Assembly (NCBI GenBank): GCA_024637315.1 | Contig: JAGXFH010000069.1 | Coordinates: 1 to 62,867 of the forward strand | Length of the DNA stretch: 62,867 bases | Origin: Brevirhabdus sp. | Lineage (GTDB): Bacteria; Pseudomonadota; Alphaproteobacteria; Rhodobacterales; Rhodobacteraceae | Reading direction: 5' to 3' | In this document: positions 40,292 to 47,808 of the stretch, one piece after another | How positions within the stretch are numbered: position 1 is the first letter of the stretch | Layout: each line of letters begins with the position of its first letter | Position numbers and translations under genes: made by a program | The notes under the pieces: generated by a model | What the model was told of the DNA's origin: nothing | Databases searched by the model: none | What the model saw: only the letters and a program-made list of their open reading frames with translations

Positions 40292-40592
40292 GTGATCCGC
40301 CCTCTTTTCTTGCTTAGGAACATAGGCAGCACGGGGTCGGACCGCCAGAGGGCAGAAAAATTGCTCGCCTTCGGCGCAAGCGATCAATCCTCGCGGACAT
40401 TTTCAGATCCGCGAGCGCCTCCGGCGGGGATATTTCGGCTGAAAAGAACCCCAGGACCGGTGTTCCATGTTCTTGCAAAACTGCCCCGCGCCGGGCGCGT
40501 ACGCGATCGGGGCGAAACATGCGGCGCAAATCCTCGGATCATCGGATACCGGGTAGATTGCCAAGCCCGGCGCCGCGCGGTAAGCCCGCGCC
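40292..40592. other. Divergent promoter region between ycjX and truA
   Basis: A 301-base gap. It contains CGCCTCCGGCGGGGATATTTCGGCTGAAAAGAA (approximately 40418-40449), a stretch of the kind often found between genes in Rhodobacterales. A 63-codon minus-strand frame (40403-40594) with a CxxC opens at an ATG overlapping that of truA; I do not call it because it needs a ribosome site inside the truA coding region. Confidence 0.4.
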
Positions 40593-41360
40593 ATGCCGCG
40601 CTACGCCCTGAAGATTGAATATGACGGCGGTCCGTTTGCCGGGTGGCAACGGCAGAAAGATCAGCCGTCGGTTCAGCAGGCGCTTGAAGAGGCGTTGCGA
40701 CGGCTGGAGCCGGATCTACCCTCGATCGCGGCTGCCGGGCGGACGGATGCAGGAGTGCATGCGCTGGGTCAAGTGGCGCATTGCGACATGGCGCGACACT
40801 GGGATCCGTTTCGCCTGTCCGAAGCTCTGAACTATCACCTGAAGCCGTTGCCCGTGGCGATCGTTGCCGCAGCGGCGGTCGACGATGGGTTTCATGCGCG
40901 GTTCTCGGCGGTCCGTCGGTCATATCTTTTCCGACTGGTGTCGCGTCGGGCCCCGGTGGTGCAGGATCGCGGTCGGGTCTGGCAAGTAGGGCACAAGCTG
41001 GACCTCGCCTCGATGCGAGACGCGGCGCGATTTTTGCTGGGGCGGCATGATTTCACGACGTTTCGTTCGTCACTGTGCCAGGCCGCCAGCCCGGTGAAAA
41101 CGCTCGACGAGTTGCGTATCGAGGAGTTGCATTATCCGGTGGGGCGCGAGTTTCGGTTTCACCTCCAGGCGCGGAGTTTCCTGCACAATCAGGTCCGCAG
41201 CTTCGTCGGTACGCTGGAGCGGGTAGGCGCCGGAGCCTGGGCGCCGGACGATGTGCGCCGGGCGCTCGAAGCGCGGGACCGGTCCGCCTGCGGACCGGTC
41301 TGTCCACCGCAAGGATTGTACCTTGCAGAAGTTCGCTACGAGGTCGATCCGTTCGGTTGA
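40593..41360 (+). CDS. truA: tRNA pseudouridine(38-40) synthase
   Basis: TruA makes pseudouridine at positions 38-40 in the anticodon stem. The 255-residue protein has the catalytic aspartate in [12 protein letters not shown] (Asp52), [24 protein letters not shown] and [18 protein letters not shown]. The start [12 protein letters not shown] is the family N-terminus. Divergent from ycjX. Confidence 0.95.
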   Translation: MPRYALKIEYDGGPFAGWQRQKDQPSVQQALEEALRRLEPDLPSIAAAGRTDAGVHALGQVAHCDMARHWDPFRLSEALNYHLKPLPVAIVAAAAVDDGFHARFSAVRRSYLFRLVSRRAPVVQDRGRVWQVGHKLDLASMRDAARFLLGRHDFTTFRSSLCQAASPVKTLDELRIEELHYPVGREFRFHLQARSFLHNQVRSFVGTLERVGAGAWAPDDVRRALEARDRSACGPVCPPQGLYLAEVRYEVDPFG

Positions 41361-41527
41361 TCGGCACAGATTTCTCTATCAGAAACAATGCGTTTCCAGA
41401 AAATCGGTTCGCAGTCGACGAATAAGGCAGAGTGACCCCGCGTCATTTCGCAAAGGTCCCGATTGCGCCATTTTTGTGCCCAGAATCGCTGGGAAAAGGA
41501 AGCAACTCGAACACGGGAGAGACCCAG

Positions 41528-41674
41528 ATGGAATTCACCGCGCTGACCTTTGACCAGATCGCCTTGGCCGCGATGGCCTGTATCGCCCTGCGTGAGGCGA
41601 TGATTGTGTTTCTGCCCGACGAGATCGCCGGCCCCGGCGGCTGGCTGATCGACACCGGCGAGGAAGAGGTCTGA
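41528..41674 (+). CDS. Small hydrophobic protein (48 residues), unknown
   Basis: A 48-codon frame starting MEFTALTFDQIALAAMACIAL; the ATG follows GGGAGAGA. It has a moderately hydrophobic central segment and an acidic end (TGEEEV). A rho-independent terminator lies ~70 bases downstream, which supports a real transcript here. Not recognised as a known family. Confidence 0.45.
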   Translation: MEFTALTFDQIALAAMACIALREAMIVFLPDEIAGPGGWLIDTGEEEV

Positions 41675-41740
41675 GCCTTCCGGCTCATTTCCCATGCCTC
41701 ATTGCCCGACCAACGTCACCAAACGCGACCAAGCGACTTG

Positions 41741-41766
41741 AAACTCGGCCAGCTGCCGGGTTTTTG
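41741..41766 (+). terminator. Rho-independent terminator downstream of the 48-residue gene
   Basis: A 9-bp stem (AAACTCGGC with GCCGGGTTT, one G-T pair), a 5-base loop and a run of five T. It ends the plus-strand transcript of the small gene and lies between two convergent genes. Confidence 0.75.
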
Positions 41767-41785
41767 TATTTTGGGTTTACCGGCC

Positions 41786-42685
41786 CTATTCCAGGCGCGA
41801 GGGAAAACCCGCCGCGCGCAGATCGGCACCCAGCACATCTTCAAGGAGTTTCACGATCTGCGTCGACTGCGCCTGCCCGCCATAGGCGGCGCGACCCTTG
41901 ACGAACGTCTGGTTGGTCAGCCCGGCGAGATCAAGCGGTACGCCGAATTCGCGGCCGAACCCCATCGCAAAGCCAAGGTCCTTGAGTGCCAGATCCATCG
42001 TGAAGGCGATGTCGTAGCTGCCGTTCAGGATCAGCTGGCCCTCGGTTTCATGGACAAAGCTGGAGCCGGAACTGGCCGCGATGGCTTTCCAAGCCTGCGC
42101 AAGGTCAAGGCCGCCCTTTTTGGCCAGCATCAGCGCCTCGCCATCGGCAACAAGGTGGATGAACGCGAGCATGTTGGTGATGACCTTGATGATCGCAGCC
42201 GATCCCAGCGGACCCATATGGAAGATCTGGCCGCCCATCGCCTCAAGTGCAGGGTGGTGCAGGTCGAATAGATCTGTGTCACCACCCGCGAGTACGGTGA
42301 TCTTGCCCTGCGCGGCAAGGTGGACGCCGCCGGTGACCGGTGCCTCCATAACGCGGATGCCCTTGGATTGCGCGATTTCGGCAAGGCGCAGGATGTCGTC
42401 GCGGCCGAGGGTCGAGGTCTCGATCCAGGTGCTGCCGGGCTTGAGGGTGGTGAGGACTTCGCCCAGGACGGCTTCGGACACGGCGGGGGATGGCAGGCAG
42501 GTAATGACGGCATCAACTTGCGCCGCCAGATCGGCGGCGCTGTCGGCCCAGGCCCCGCCCGCCTCCAGGTGACGCTCGCCAAGCGCGGGGTCGCTGTCAT
42601 GGACGGTGACGTCGAAACCTTTGCGAAGCAGCGAGGCGGCAAGATGCCCGCCGAGATTGCCGAGGCCGATATATCCGTAGCGCAT
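41786..42685 (-). CDS. 3-hydroxyisobutyrate dehydrogenase-family NAD(P) oxidoreductase
   Basis: This gene encodes 299 residues: Rossmann fold opening YGYIGLGNLGGHLA (Gly-rich loop 7-13), the family motif APVTGGVHLAAQGKITVLAGG, and a helical C-terminal domain with KVITNMLAFIHLVADGEAL, which holds the catalytic lysine. Family members oxidise small beta-hydroxy acids. Here it is the last gene of the methylated-amine operon, 9 bases after the MttB-like gene, so it may handle an aldehyde/acid by-product. The true substrate is unknown. Confidence 0.82.
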   Translation of the reverse strand: MRYGYIGLGNLGGHLAASLLRKGFDVTVHDSDPALGERHLEAGGAWADSAADLAAQVDAVITCLPSPAVSEAVLGEVLTTLKPGSTWIETSTLGRDDILRLAEIAQSKGIRVMEAPVTGGVHLAAQGKITVLAGGDTDLFDLHHPALEAMGGQIFHMGPLGSAAIIKVITNMLAFIHLVADGEALMLAKKGGLDLAQAWKAIAASSGSSFVHETEGQLILNGSYDIAFTMDLALKDLGFAMGFGREFGVPLDLAGLTNQTFVKGRAAYGGQAQSTQIVKLLEDVLGADLRAAGFPSRLE

Positions 42686-42694
42686 CTGCCGCTC

Positions 42695-44233
42695 CTAGAA
42701 ATGGATGTTGTATTTGGCGCGGATTGCGCGGTCAGTGATCGGATCGATGGTCGGCGTCCATTCAGCAAGGATTCTCGCCATTCGGTCGCGGGCGCGGGGC
42801 AGCAGTTCGGGCTTACCGACCTCGGCCCATTCCTTGGGTGACAGGCGGTCGGCGACGGCAGGGTAAATGTATTCTGTCTGCATCAGACTCAGCGTCTGGT
42901 CCGAGCCAAGGTAGTGACCGGGACCACCCAAGCAGACGGCCTTCATCGCTTCGATGCTGACGCTGTCCTCGGTAACGTCGATGCCGCGTACGCAACGTAA
43001 CGCCTGACCAAGAAGATCGTCGCCGAGCACCAGCGACTCCATGCAGAACCCGAGAAGCGAGGCATGCATGCCGACGGCCTCGTAGATCATGTTTAGGCCG
43101 GAAAGGCCGGCAAGGACGTTGGAAATCGCCTGTTCCCAGCCCGCCTGCATATCGGGCATCTTGGCATCAGCGATACCAGCGGCAGCGCCGCCGGGCAGGC
43201 CGTAGAAATGGTGCATCTGGGCGCATCCCGCGGTCAGCAGCGCCTGTTCACCCGAGCCGCCGGACATCGCGCCAGAGCGCAGATCGCTGACGAAGGGCCA
43301 TGTGCCGAAGATCGCGGGGTGACCGGGGGCCATGGCATTCACGTAGACCACCCCCATGAGGCACTCGGCGACGGCCTGTACGATGGCGAGGGCCAGCGGC
43401 GCCGGAGCGGTTGCGCCCGCCTGCCCTGCCGATAACAAAAGCACTGGCATTCCGGCGCGAATGCAATGCTCCATCGTCTCGCAACTTTCCTCGGCGAATT
43501 TCATTGGCGGGACGACAAAGCAATTGGAGTTCGAGACGAAGGGCCGAGCGCGCCATGCCGCCTCATCCCCCGCGACCATGTGGATCAGCTCTATGCAGCC
43601 CGCGACGTGATGGGGTTCCGAGAAGGATGTCCCGACATGCTTGGTCGTGCCCGCAAGCGAACCGTACAGCGTGTTGATATCCATGTCGAAATTGTCGCTC
43701 ACATCGCGACAGACCATTGGACGCTGGAAGAAATGCACATTGTCCAGATGCTGGACCAGCTTGGCGGCCATATGCAGGTCTTTCGCGGTCGACTCTCGGT
43801 ATTCGTTCTTCTCGGTTTCGACGATATGCACCGCGGCACCTGCGGTGCCGTAGTGGACGCGGGTGCCCGAGAGCAGCATGTCATGCCTCGGGTCACGCCC
43901 GAACAAGGTAAGGTCGCGGCAGGCGACGGCCAACATATCCTCGACCAGCGCACGCGGAACGCGGATCCGGCGATCTTCGCCCATGATGCAGCCGGCCCCG
44001 GTCAAGATCTTTTCGCCCGTCGGCGGGACAGAGCCGAAACCGATGGTTTCCAGCGCATCGAGCGCGGCTTCGTGGATGCGCTGCACCGAGGCGTCGGACA
44101 GCGGCTTGTACTGGCCGCCTTCAAGCCCCGCGCGAACCGGCCGCTTGTCTTGGGTCAACGGGGCTGCGCGCATCGCACGGCGAGCTTCGCGGCCACCCGA
44201 ACGGCGGGATTTCTGGTCTGGTTCGATGTTCAT
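42695..44233 (-). CDS. MttB-superfamily methyltransferase, non-pyrrolysine type
   Basis: The 512-residue protein belongs to the trimethylamine methyltransferase (MttB) superfamily. There is no in-frame TAG, so it lacks the pyrrolysine of true trimethylamine methyltransferases, as in the glycine-betaine and other quaternary-amine members. Recognisable parts include LGPGHYLGSDQT-like GGPGHYLGSDQT, EPHHVAGC and GGSGEQALLTAGCAQM. Such proteins pass a methyl group to a corrinoid protein, but no corrinoid-binding gene lies in this window. It is placed between a dimethylglycine dehydrogenase-like gene and the oxidoreductase above. A role in glycine betaine demethylation is inference. Confidence 0.85.
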   Translation of the reverse strand: MNIEPDQKSRRSGGREARRAMRAAPLTQDKRPVRAGLEGGQYKPLSDASVQRIHEAALDALETIGFGSVPPTGEKILTGAGCIMGEDRRIRVPRALVEDMLAVACRDLTLFGRDPRHDMLLSGTRVHYGTAGAAVHIVETEKNEYRESTAKDLHMAAKLVQHLDNVHFFQRPMVCRDVSDNFDMDINTLYGSLAGTTKHVGTSFSEPHHVAGCIELIHMVAGDEAAWRARPFVSNSNCFVVPPMKFAEESCETMEHCIRAGMPVLLLSAGQAGATAPAPLALAIVQAVAECLMGVVYVNAMAPGHPAIFGTWPFVSDLRSGAMSGGSGEQALLTAGCAQMHHFYGLPGGAAAGIADAKMPDMQAGWEQAISNVLAGLSGLNMIYEAVGMHASLLGFCMESLVLGDDLLGQALRCVRGIDVTEDSVSIEAMKAVCLGGPGHYLGSDQTLSLMQTEYIYPAVADRLSPKEWAEVGKPELLPRARDRMARILAEWTPTIDPITDRAIRAKYNIHF

Positions 44234-44247
44234 CTGCGGTCTCCCGG

Positions 44248-46698
44248 TCAGGCATGCACCCGCTCGGACTTCGGGTCGTAGAGCGGTTTGAGCGATGCCT
44301 CTGCCGGGAAGCGCCGGCCCGCGATTTCTATCTCGTAAATGCTGTTCAGAACGTCCTGAGCGGTTTCGCCACTGCACGGCACGTAGCCCATGCCGATCGC
44401 GCCACCGAGCGCGTGGCCGTAATTGCCCGAGGTGATGATCGAGACGATCTTGCCGTCGCGCACCAGCGCCTCGTTGTGGAAAAGGAACCGGTCGGGGTTT
44501 TTCAGGCGGAACTGGACCATGCGGCGGGTCAGGCCTTCGTCTTTCTTGCGCAGGACGGCGTTCCGCCCGATGAAATCGCCTTTTTCCGGTTTCACAGCGA
44601 AGCCAAGACCCGCTTCCAGCACATGATCCTCGTCGGTGATGTCATGACCGAAATGTCGGTACGCCTTCTCGATGCGACAGCTGTCCAGTGTATGCAGGCC
44701 GGCAAGGGTCAGGCCGTAATGCTCGCCCGCCTCCATAAGCGTTTCGAACACATGGGCTGCCTGGTCGGTGGCGACATAGATTTCCCAGCCAAGCTCGCCG
44801 ACATAGGTGACCCGATGCGCCCGCGCGATGCCCATGCCGATCTCGATTTCGCGGGCTTGACCAAAGGGATGCGCGTCATTTGAGAAGTCGTTGGGACTGA
44901 CGGATTGCATCAGGGCGCGGGCGTTCGGCCCCATGACGCAAAGAACGGATTCTGCGGCGGACATGTCGGTAATGACTGCGAAGGCTTCGCCCAGATGACG
45001 GCGCAGCCACGCAAGGTCGCGTTGCAGGGACGCGGCGGGCACGACCAGCAGATAGGCGGTTTCTGAAAGGCGCGTGACGGTCAGATCGGATTCGATGCCG
45101 CCCCTGGGATTCAGCATCTGGGTATAGGTGATCTGGCCCACCGCCGTATTGATATCGTTGGCGCAGACCTTCTGCAGGAAAGCGGTGGCGTCGCGGCCCT
45201 CGACGCGGATCTTGCCGAACGAGGTCATGTCGAAAAGGCCCACTTTTTCACGCACGGCCATATGTTCGGCGCGCTGGTTGTGGAACCAGTTCTGACCGTG
45301 CCAGTCGTATTTGTACTCGCGCTCCTGCCCCGGTTCGGCGAACCAGTTGGCGCGTTCCCAGCCTGCGAGTTCGCCAAAGACCGCACCCCGGTCGGCCAAG
45401 TGCTGATGGATCGGCGAACGGCGGAGGCCGCGTGCCGTTTCGACTTGCCGATAGGGGTAGTGGTCAGCGTAAAGCAGGCCGAGGGTTTCGGTGACACGCT
45501 CTTTCAGGTAGCGGCGGTTCTTCTGGAACGGCTGCGCGCGGCGAATGTCGACCTCCCATAGGTCGAACGGTGCTTCGCCATCGTTCAGCCATTGCGCCAG
45601 TGCAAAACCCGCACCGCCTGACGAGACGATGCCGATCGAGTTGTAGCCGGCGGCGATCCAATAGCCGGAGAGTTCCGGCGCTTCGCCGAGGTAATAGCGG
45701 TCATCGGGCGTAAAGCTTTCCGGGCCGTTGAAGAACGTGTGGATACCGGTATCGGCGAGGAACGGCATTCGGTTGACGGCCGCTTCGAGGATCGGCTCGA
45801 AATGGTCGAAATCCTCGGGCAGCTGATCAAAACAGAAATCTTCGGGAATGCCGGACATGCCCCAGGGCTTGGCTTTGGGCTCGAATGCGCCCAGCATCAT
45901 CTTGCCCGCGTCTTCCTTGTAGTATGCGCATTCGTCGGGCACCCGAAGGACCGGAAGCTGCCGTAAGCCTTCGACAGGTTCCGTGACAATATAGAAATGC
46001 TCGCAGGCATGCAGCGGCAGGGTGACGCCGGATTGCGCAGCCAGGTCCCGGCCCCACATACCGGCGCAGTTCACCACGATATCGGCGGCGATGTGACCGG
46101 TGGCTTCACCCATTTCCCAATCGATGCCGGTGACCGTGCCGCTCGCGGTTGTCACCTTCGCGACCTTGATGCCCTCGATGATCGTCGCACCCTTCTGGCG
46201 CGCGCCCTTGGCCAGTGCCATCGCGATGTTGGCCGGGTCGCATTGGCCGTCCAGCGGCAGGTGTACGGCGGCGATCACGTCCTCTATATTGAGATGCGGA
46301 TACATCGCCTTTGCTTCAGGCGGACTGATTTCCTGCACGTCGATATCAAAGGCGCGGGCAAGCGTGGCCTGACGCAGAATTTCGTCGCGCCGGTGTTCGG
46401 TCAGCGCGACCGTAATCGAGCCGTTCTGTTTCATCCCCGTCGAAATGCCGGTTTCGGCTTCCAGCTTGACATAGAGTTCGGCGGAATACTTGGCGAGACG
46501 GGTCATGTTCTGGCTGGCACGCAGCTGTCCGATCAGCCCGGCCGCATGCCAAGTGGTGCCACAGGTCAATTGCTTGCGCTCCAGCAGAACGATGTCTGTC
46601 CAGCCGAGCTTCGCCAGATGATAGGCGACCGAACAACCCGACACGCCGCCACCGATTATGACGACGCGGGCCTGAGCGGGAATGTTGGATGTGGACAT
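44248..46698 (-). CDS. Dimethylglycine/sarcosine dehydrogenase-type flavoprotein, copy 1
   Basis: The 816-residue protein has an N-terminal FAD domain: Gly-rich loop GGGVSG (16-21) and the covalent-flavin motif TWHAAG with His51. Its C-terminal half is a GcvT-like folate-binding domain (VGLFDMTSFGKIRVEG, YVGELGWEIYV, GLHTLDSCRIEKAYRHFG, DFIGRNA). Such enzymes oxidatively remove a methyl group from dimethylglycine or sarcosine and load it on tetrahydrofolate as methylene-THF. The start at ATG was preferred to a TTG 9 bases upstream. It sits one base after the broken homocysteine methyltransferase gene. Confidence 0.9.
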   Translation of the reverse strand: MSTSNIPAQARVVIIGGGVSGCSVAYHLAKLGWTDIVLLERKQLTCGTTWHAAGLIGQLRASQNMTRLAKYSAELYVKLEAETGISTGMKQNGSITVALTEHRRDEILRQATLARAFDIDVQEISPPEAKAMYPHLNIEDVIAAVHLPLDGQCDPANIAMALAKGARQKGATIIEGIKVAKVTTASGTVTGIDWEMGEATGHIAADIVVNCAGMWGRDLAAQSGVTLPLHACEHFYIVTEPVEGLRQLPVLRVPDECAYYKEDAGKMMLGAFEPKAKPWGMSGIPEDFCFDQLPEDFDHFEPILEAAVNRMPFLADTGIHTFFNGPESFTPDDRYYLGEAPELSGYWIAAGYNSIGIVSSGGAGFALAQWLNDGEAPFDLWEVDIRRAQPFQKNRRYLKERVTETLGLLYADHYPYRQVETARGLRRSPIHQHLADRGAVFGELAGWERANWFAEPGQEREYKYDWHGQNWFHNQRAEHMAVREKVGLFDMTSFGKIRVEGRDATAFLQKVCANDINTAVGQITYTQMLNPRGGIESDLTVTRLSETAYLLVVPAASLQRDLAWLRRHLGEAFAVITDMSAAESVLCVMGPNARALMQSVSPNDFSNDAHPFGQAREIEIGMGIARAHRVTYVGELGWEIYVATDQAAHVFETLMEAGEHYGLTLAGLHTLDSCRIEKAYRHFGHDITDEDHVLEAGLGFAVKPEKGDFIGRNAVLRKKDEGLTRRMVQFRLKNPDRFLFHNEALVRDGKIVSIITSGNYGHALGGAIGMGYVPCSGETAQDVLNSIYEIEIAGRRFPAEASLKPLYDPKSERVHA

Positions 46699-46699
46699 C

Positions 46700-47593
46700 T
46701 CAGACAACCTTGTGTCCTGCGACTGTCAGCGCGCGGGAAAGTTCGGCGATATGGGCGGGGCCAACCTCGCAGCAACCACCAACGATGGTAGCGCCCTGTT
46801 CTACCCAGCCGAGCGCGTATCTGGCATAGGCTTCCGGCCCAAGGTCGCGGCGGGCTTGCAGCGCGTCGACCGTCGGGCGGTCGGCCAGGAATTCCTTGGT
46901 GATCTGCTGAAAGCCGTTCGCATAGGCGCCGAATGGCAGGCCGGATCTGGCGAGGGCGCTGATCGCGGCGGGCATCGCCTCGGGGGCAGAGCAGTTGGCG
47001 AGGACCGCGGCCGCCCCGTTTGCCGCGATGGAAATGATCTCGGCGACCGGTTCGCCCGAGCGGAGTTTCGCGCCGTCCTCGTCGTCCACCGTGACAGCCA
47101 GCCAGACGGGCATGCCTGCGGTCAGCGCCCCTTCCAGCACGGCGCGTGCATGGGCCAGCGAGGCGACGGTCTCGCAAAGGATCAGATCAACATCCGGCCC
47201 GAGGAGTTGCGCCACTTACGCGTATTTGGCAACCGCTTCGTGATGCGGCGGATGCGTGTCGGGACGGTAAGACGCCACGAGCGGGCCGATCGAGCCTGCG
47301 ATCCGGCCAGACCCATGCGCGGCGCGGGCCGCCTTCGCCTCGGTCAGCGCGTTCCGGTGCAGGGTGGTGAACTGGTCGTCAAGACCGTCCTTGGTCAACC
47401 GGTCATGGTGAATTGCATAGGTGTTCGTCGTGGCGATGGTCGCGCCGGCCTTGAAGTAATCCGCATGGATCGCCTCGACCATGCCGGGATGATCAAGCAT
47501 CACGCGAGTGGCCCAAAGGCTTGTCGGCATGTCGCCCGAGCGATGTACCAGTTCCTGCCCCATGCCGCCGTCAAGAAGGGTGATGTCGGTCAT
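46700..47593 (-). pseudogene. Homocysteine S-methyltransferase, split by an in-frame TAA
   Basis: Two halves lie in the same frame. Residues 1-125 (from MTDITLLDGGMGQEL, HADYFKAGATIATTNTYAIHHDRL) form the N-terminal half of a Hcy methyltransferase barrel, then TAA at 47216-47218, then 171 codons opening with GTG and holding the zinc ligands (LCETV and VGGCCEVGP). Without the stop the product would be 297 residues, close to family length. The family moves a methyl group from betaine, methylmethionine or similar to homocysteine; position in this cluster favours betaine. Either the gene is dead, or the TAAGTG junction allows re-initiation and a two-part enzyme. A sequencing error is also possible. 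Confidence 0.78.
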
Positions 47594-47808
47594 TGCCGGG
47601 CCTCCTGCGCTAGGCCGTGCGAGGTCGGGCGCGCGGTGACGGTCATCTGAAGGACGTCGGCAGCGATGTCTGCGGCCCCGGTCGCAAGGCTGCGCCGTGC
47701 CCCTTGGCGCAGGCTGTCGGAGATGATCGACAGTTTTCTGGTATCCGGTGGTGTCGCCGAAAACGCCGGCAGAACCTCGAGATAAGGCAGGTAGGGTTCC
47801 AGCGTCAT
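47590..47808 (-). CDS. Small protein coupled between a flavoprotein and the homocysteine methyltransferase
   Basis: 72 residues, beginning MTLEPYLPYLEVLPAF, with no membrane span and no motif known to me. It overlaps the upstream dehydrogenase stop by ATGA and the downstream methyltransferase start by ATGA. Double coupling of this kind is strong evidence that the frame is translated. It could be an accessory subunit or chaperone of one neighbour; function unknown. Confidence 0.6.
   Translation of the reverse strand: MTLEPYLPYLEVLPAFSATPPDTRKLSIISDSLRQGARRSLATGAADIAADVLQMTVTARPTSHGLAQEARQ

Noticed and set aside
40403-40594. 63-codon frame with a CxxC opposite the truA start
   Set aside because: Its ATG overlaps the truA start codon and its ribosome site would have to lie in truA codons; composition does not separate it from chance.
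47216-47218. Stop codon in the homocysteine methyltransferase as a pyrrolysine-type recoded codon
   Set aside because: The codon is TAA, whereas pyrrolysine uses TAG, and no pyl genes are seen in the window.
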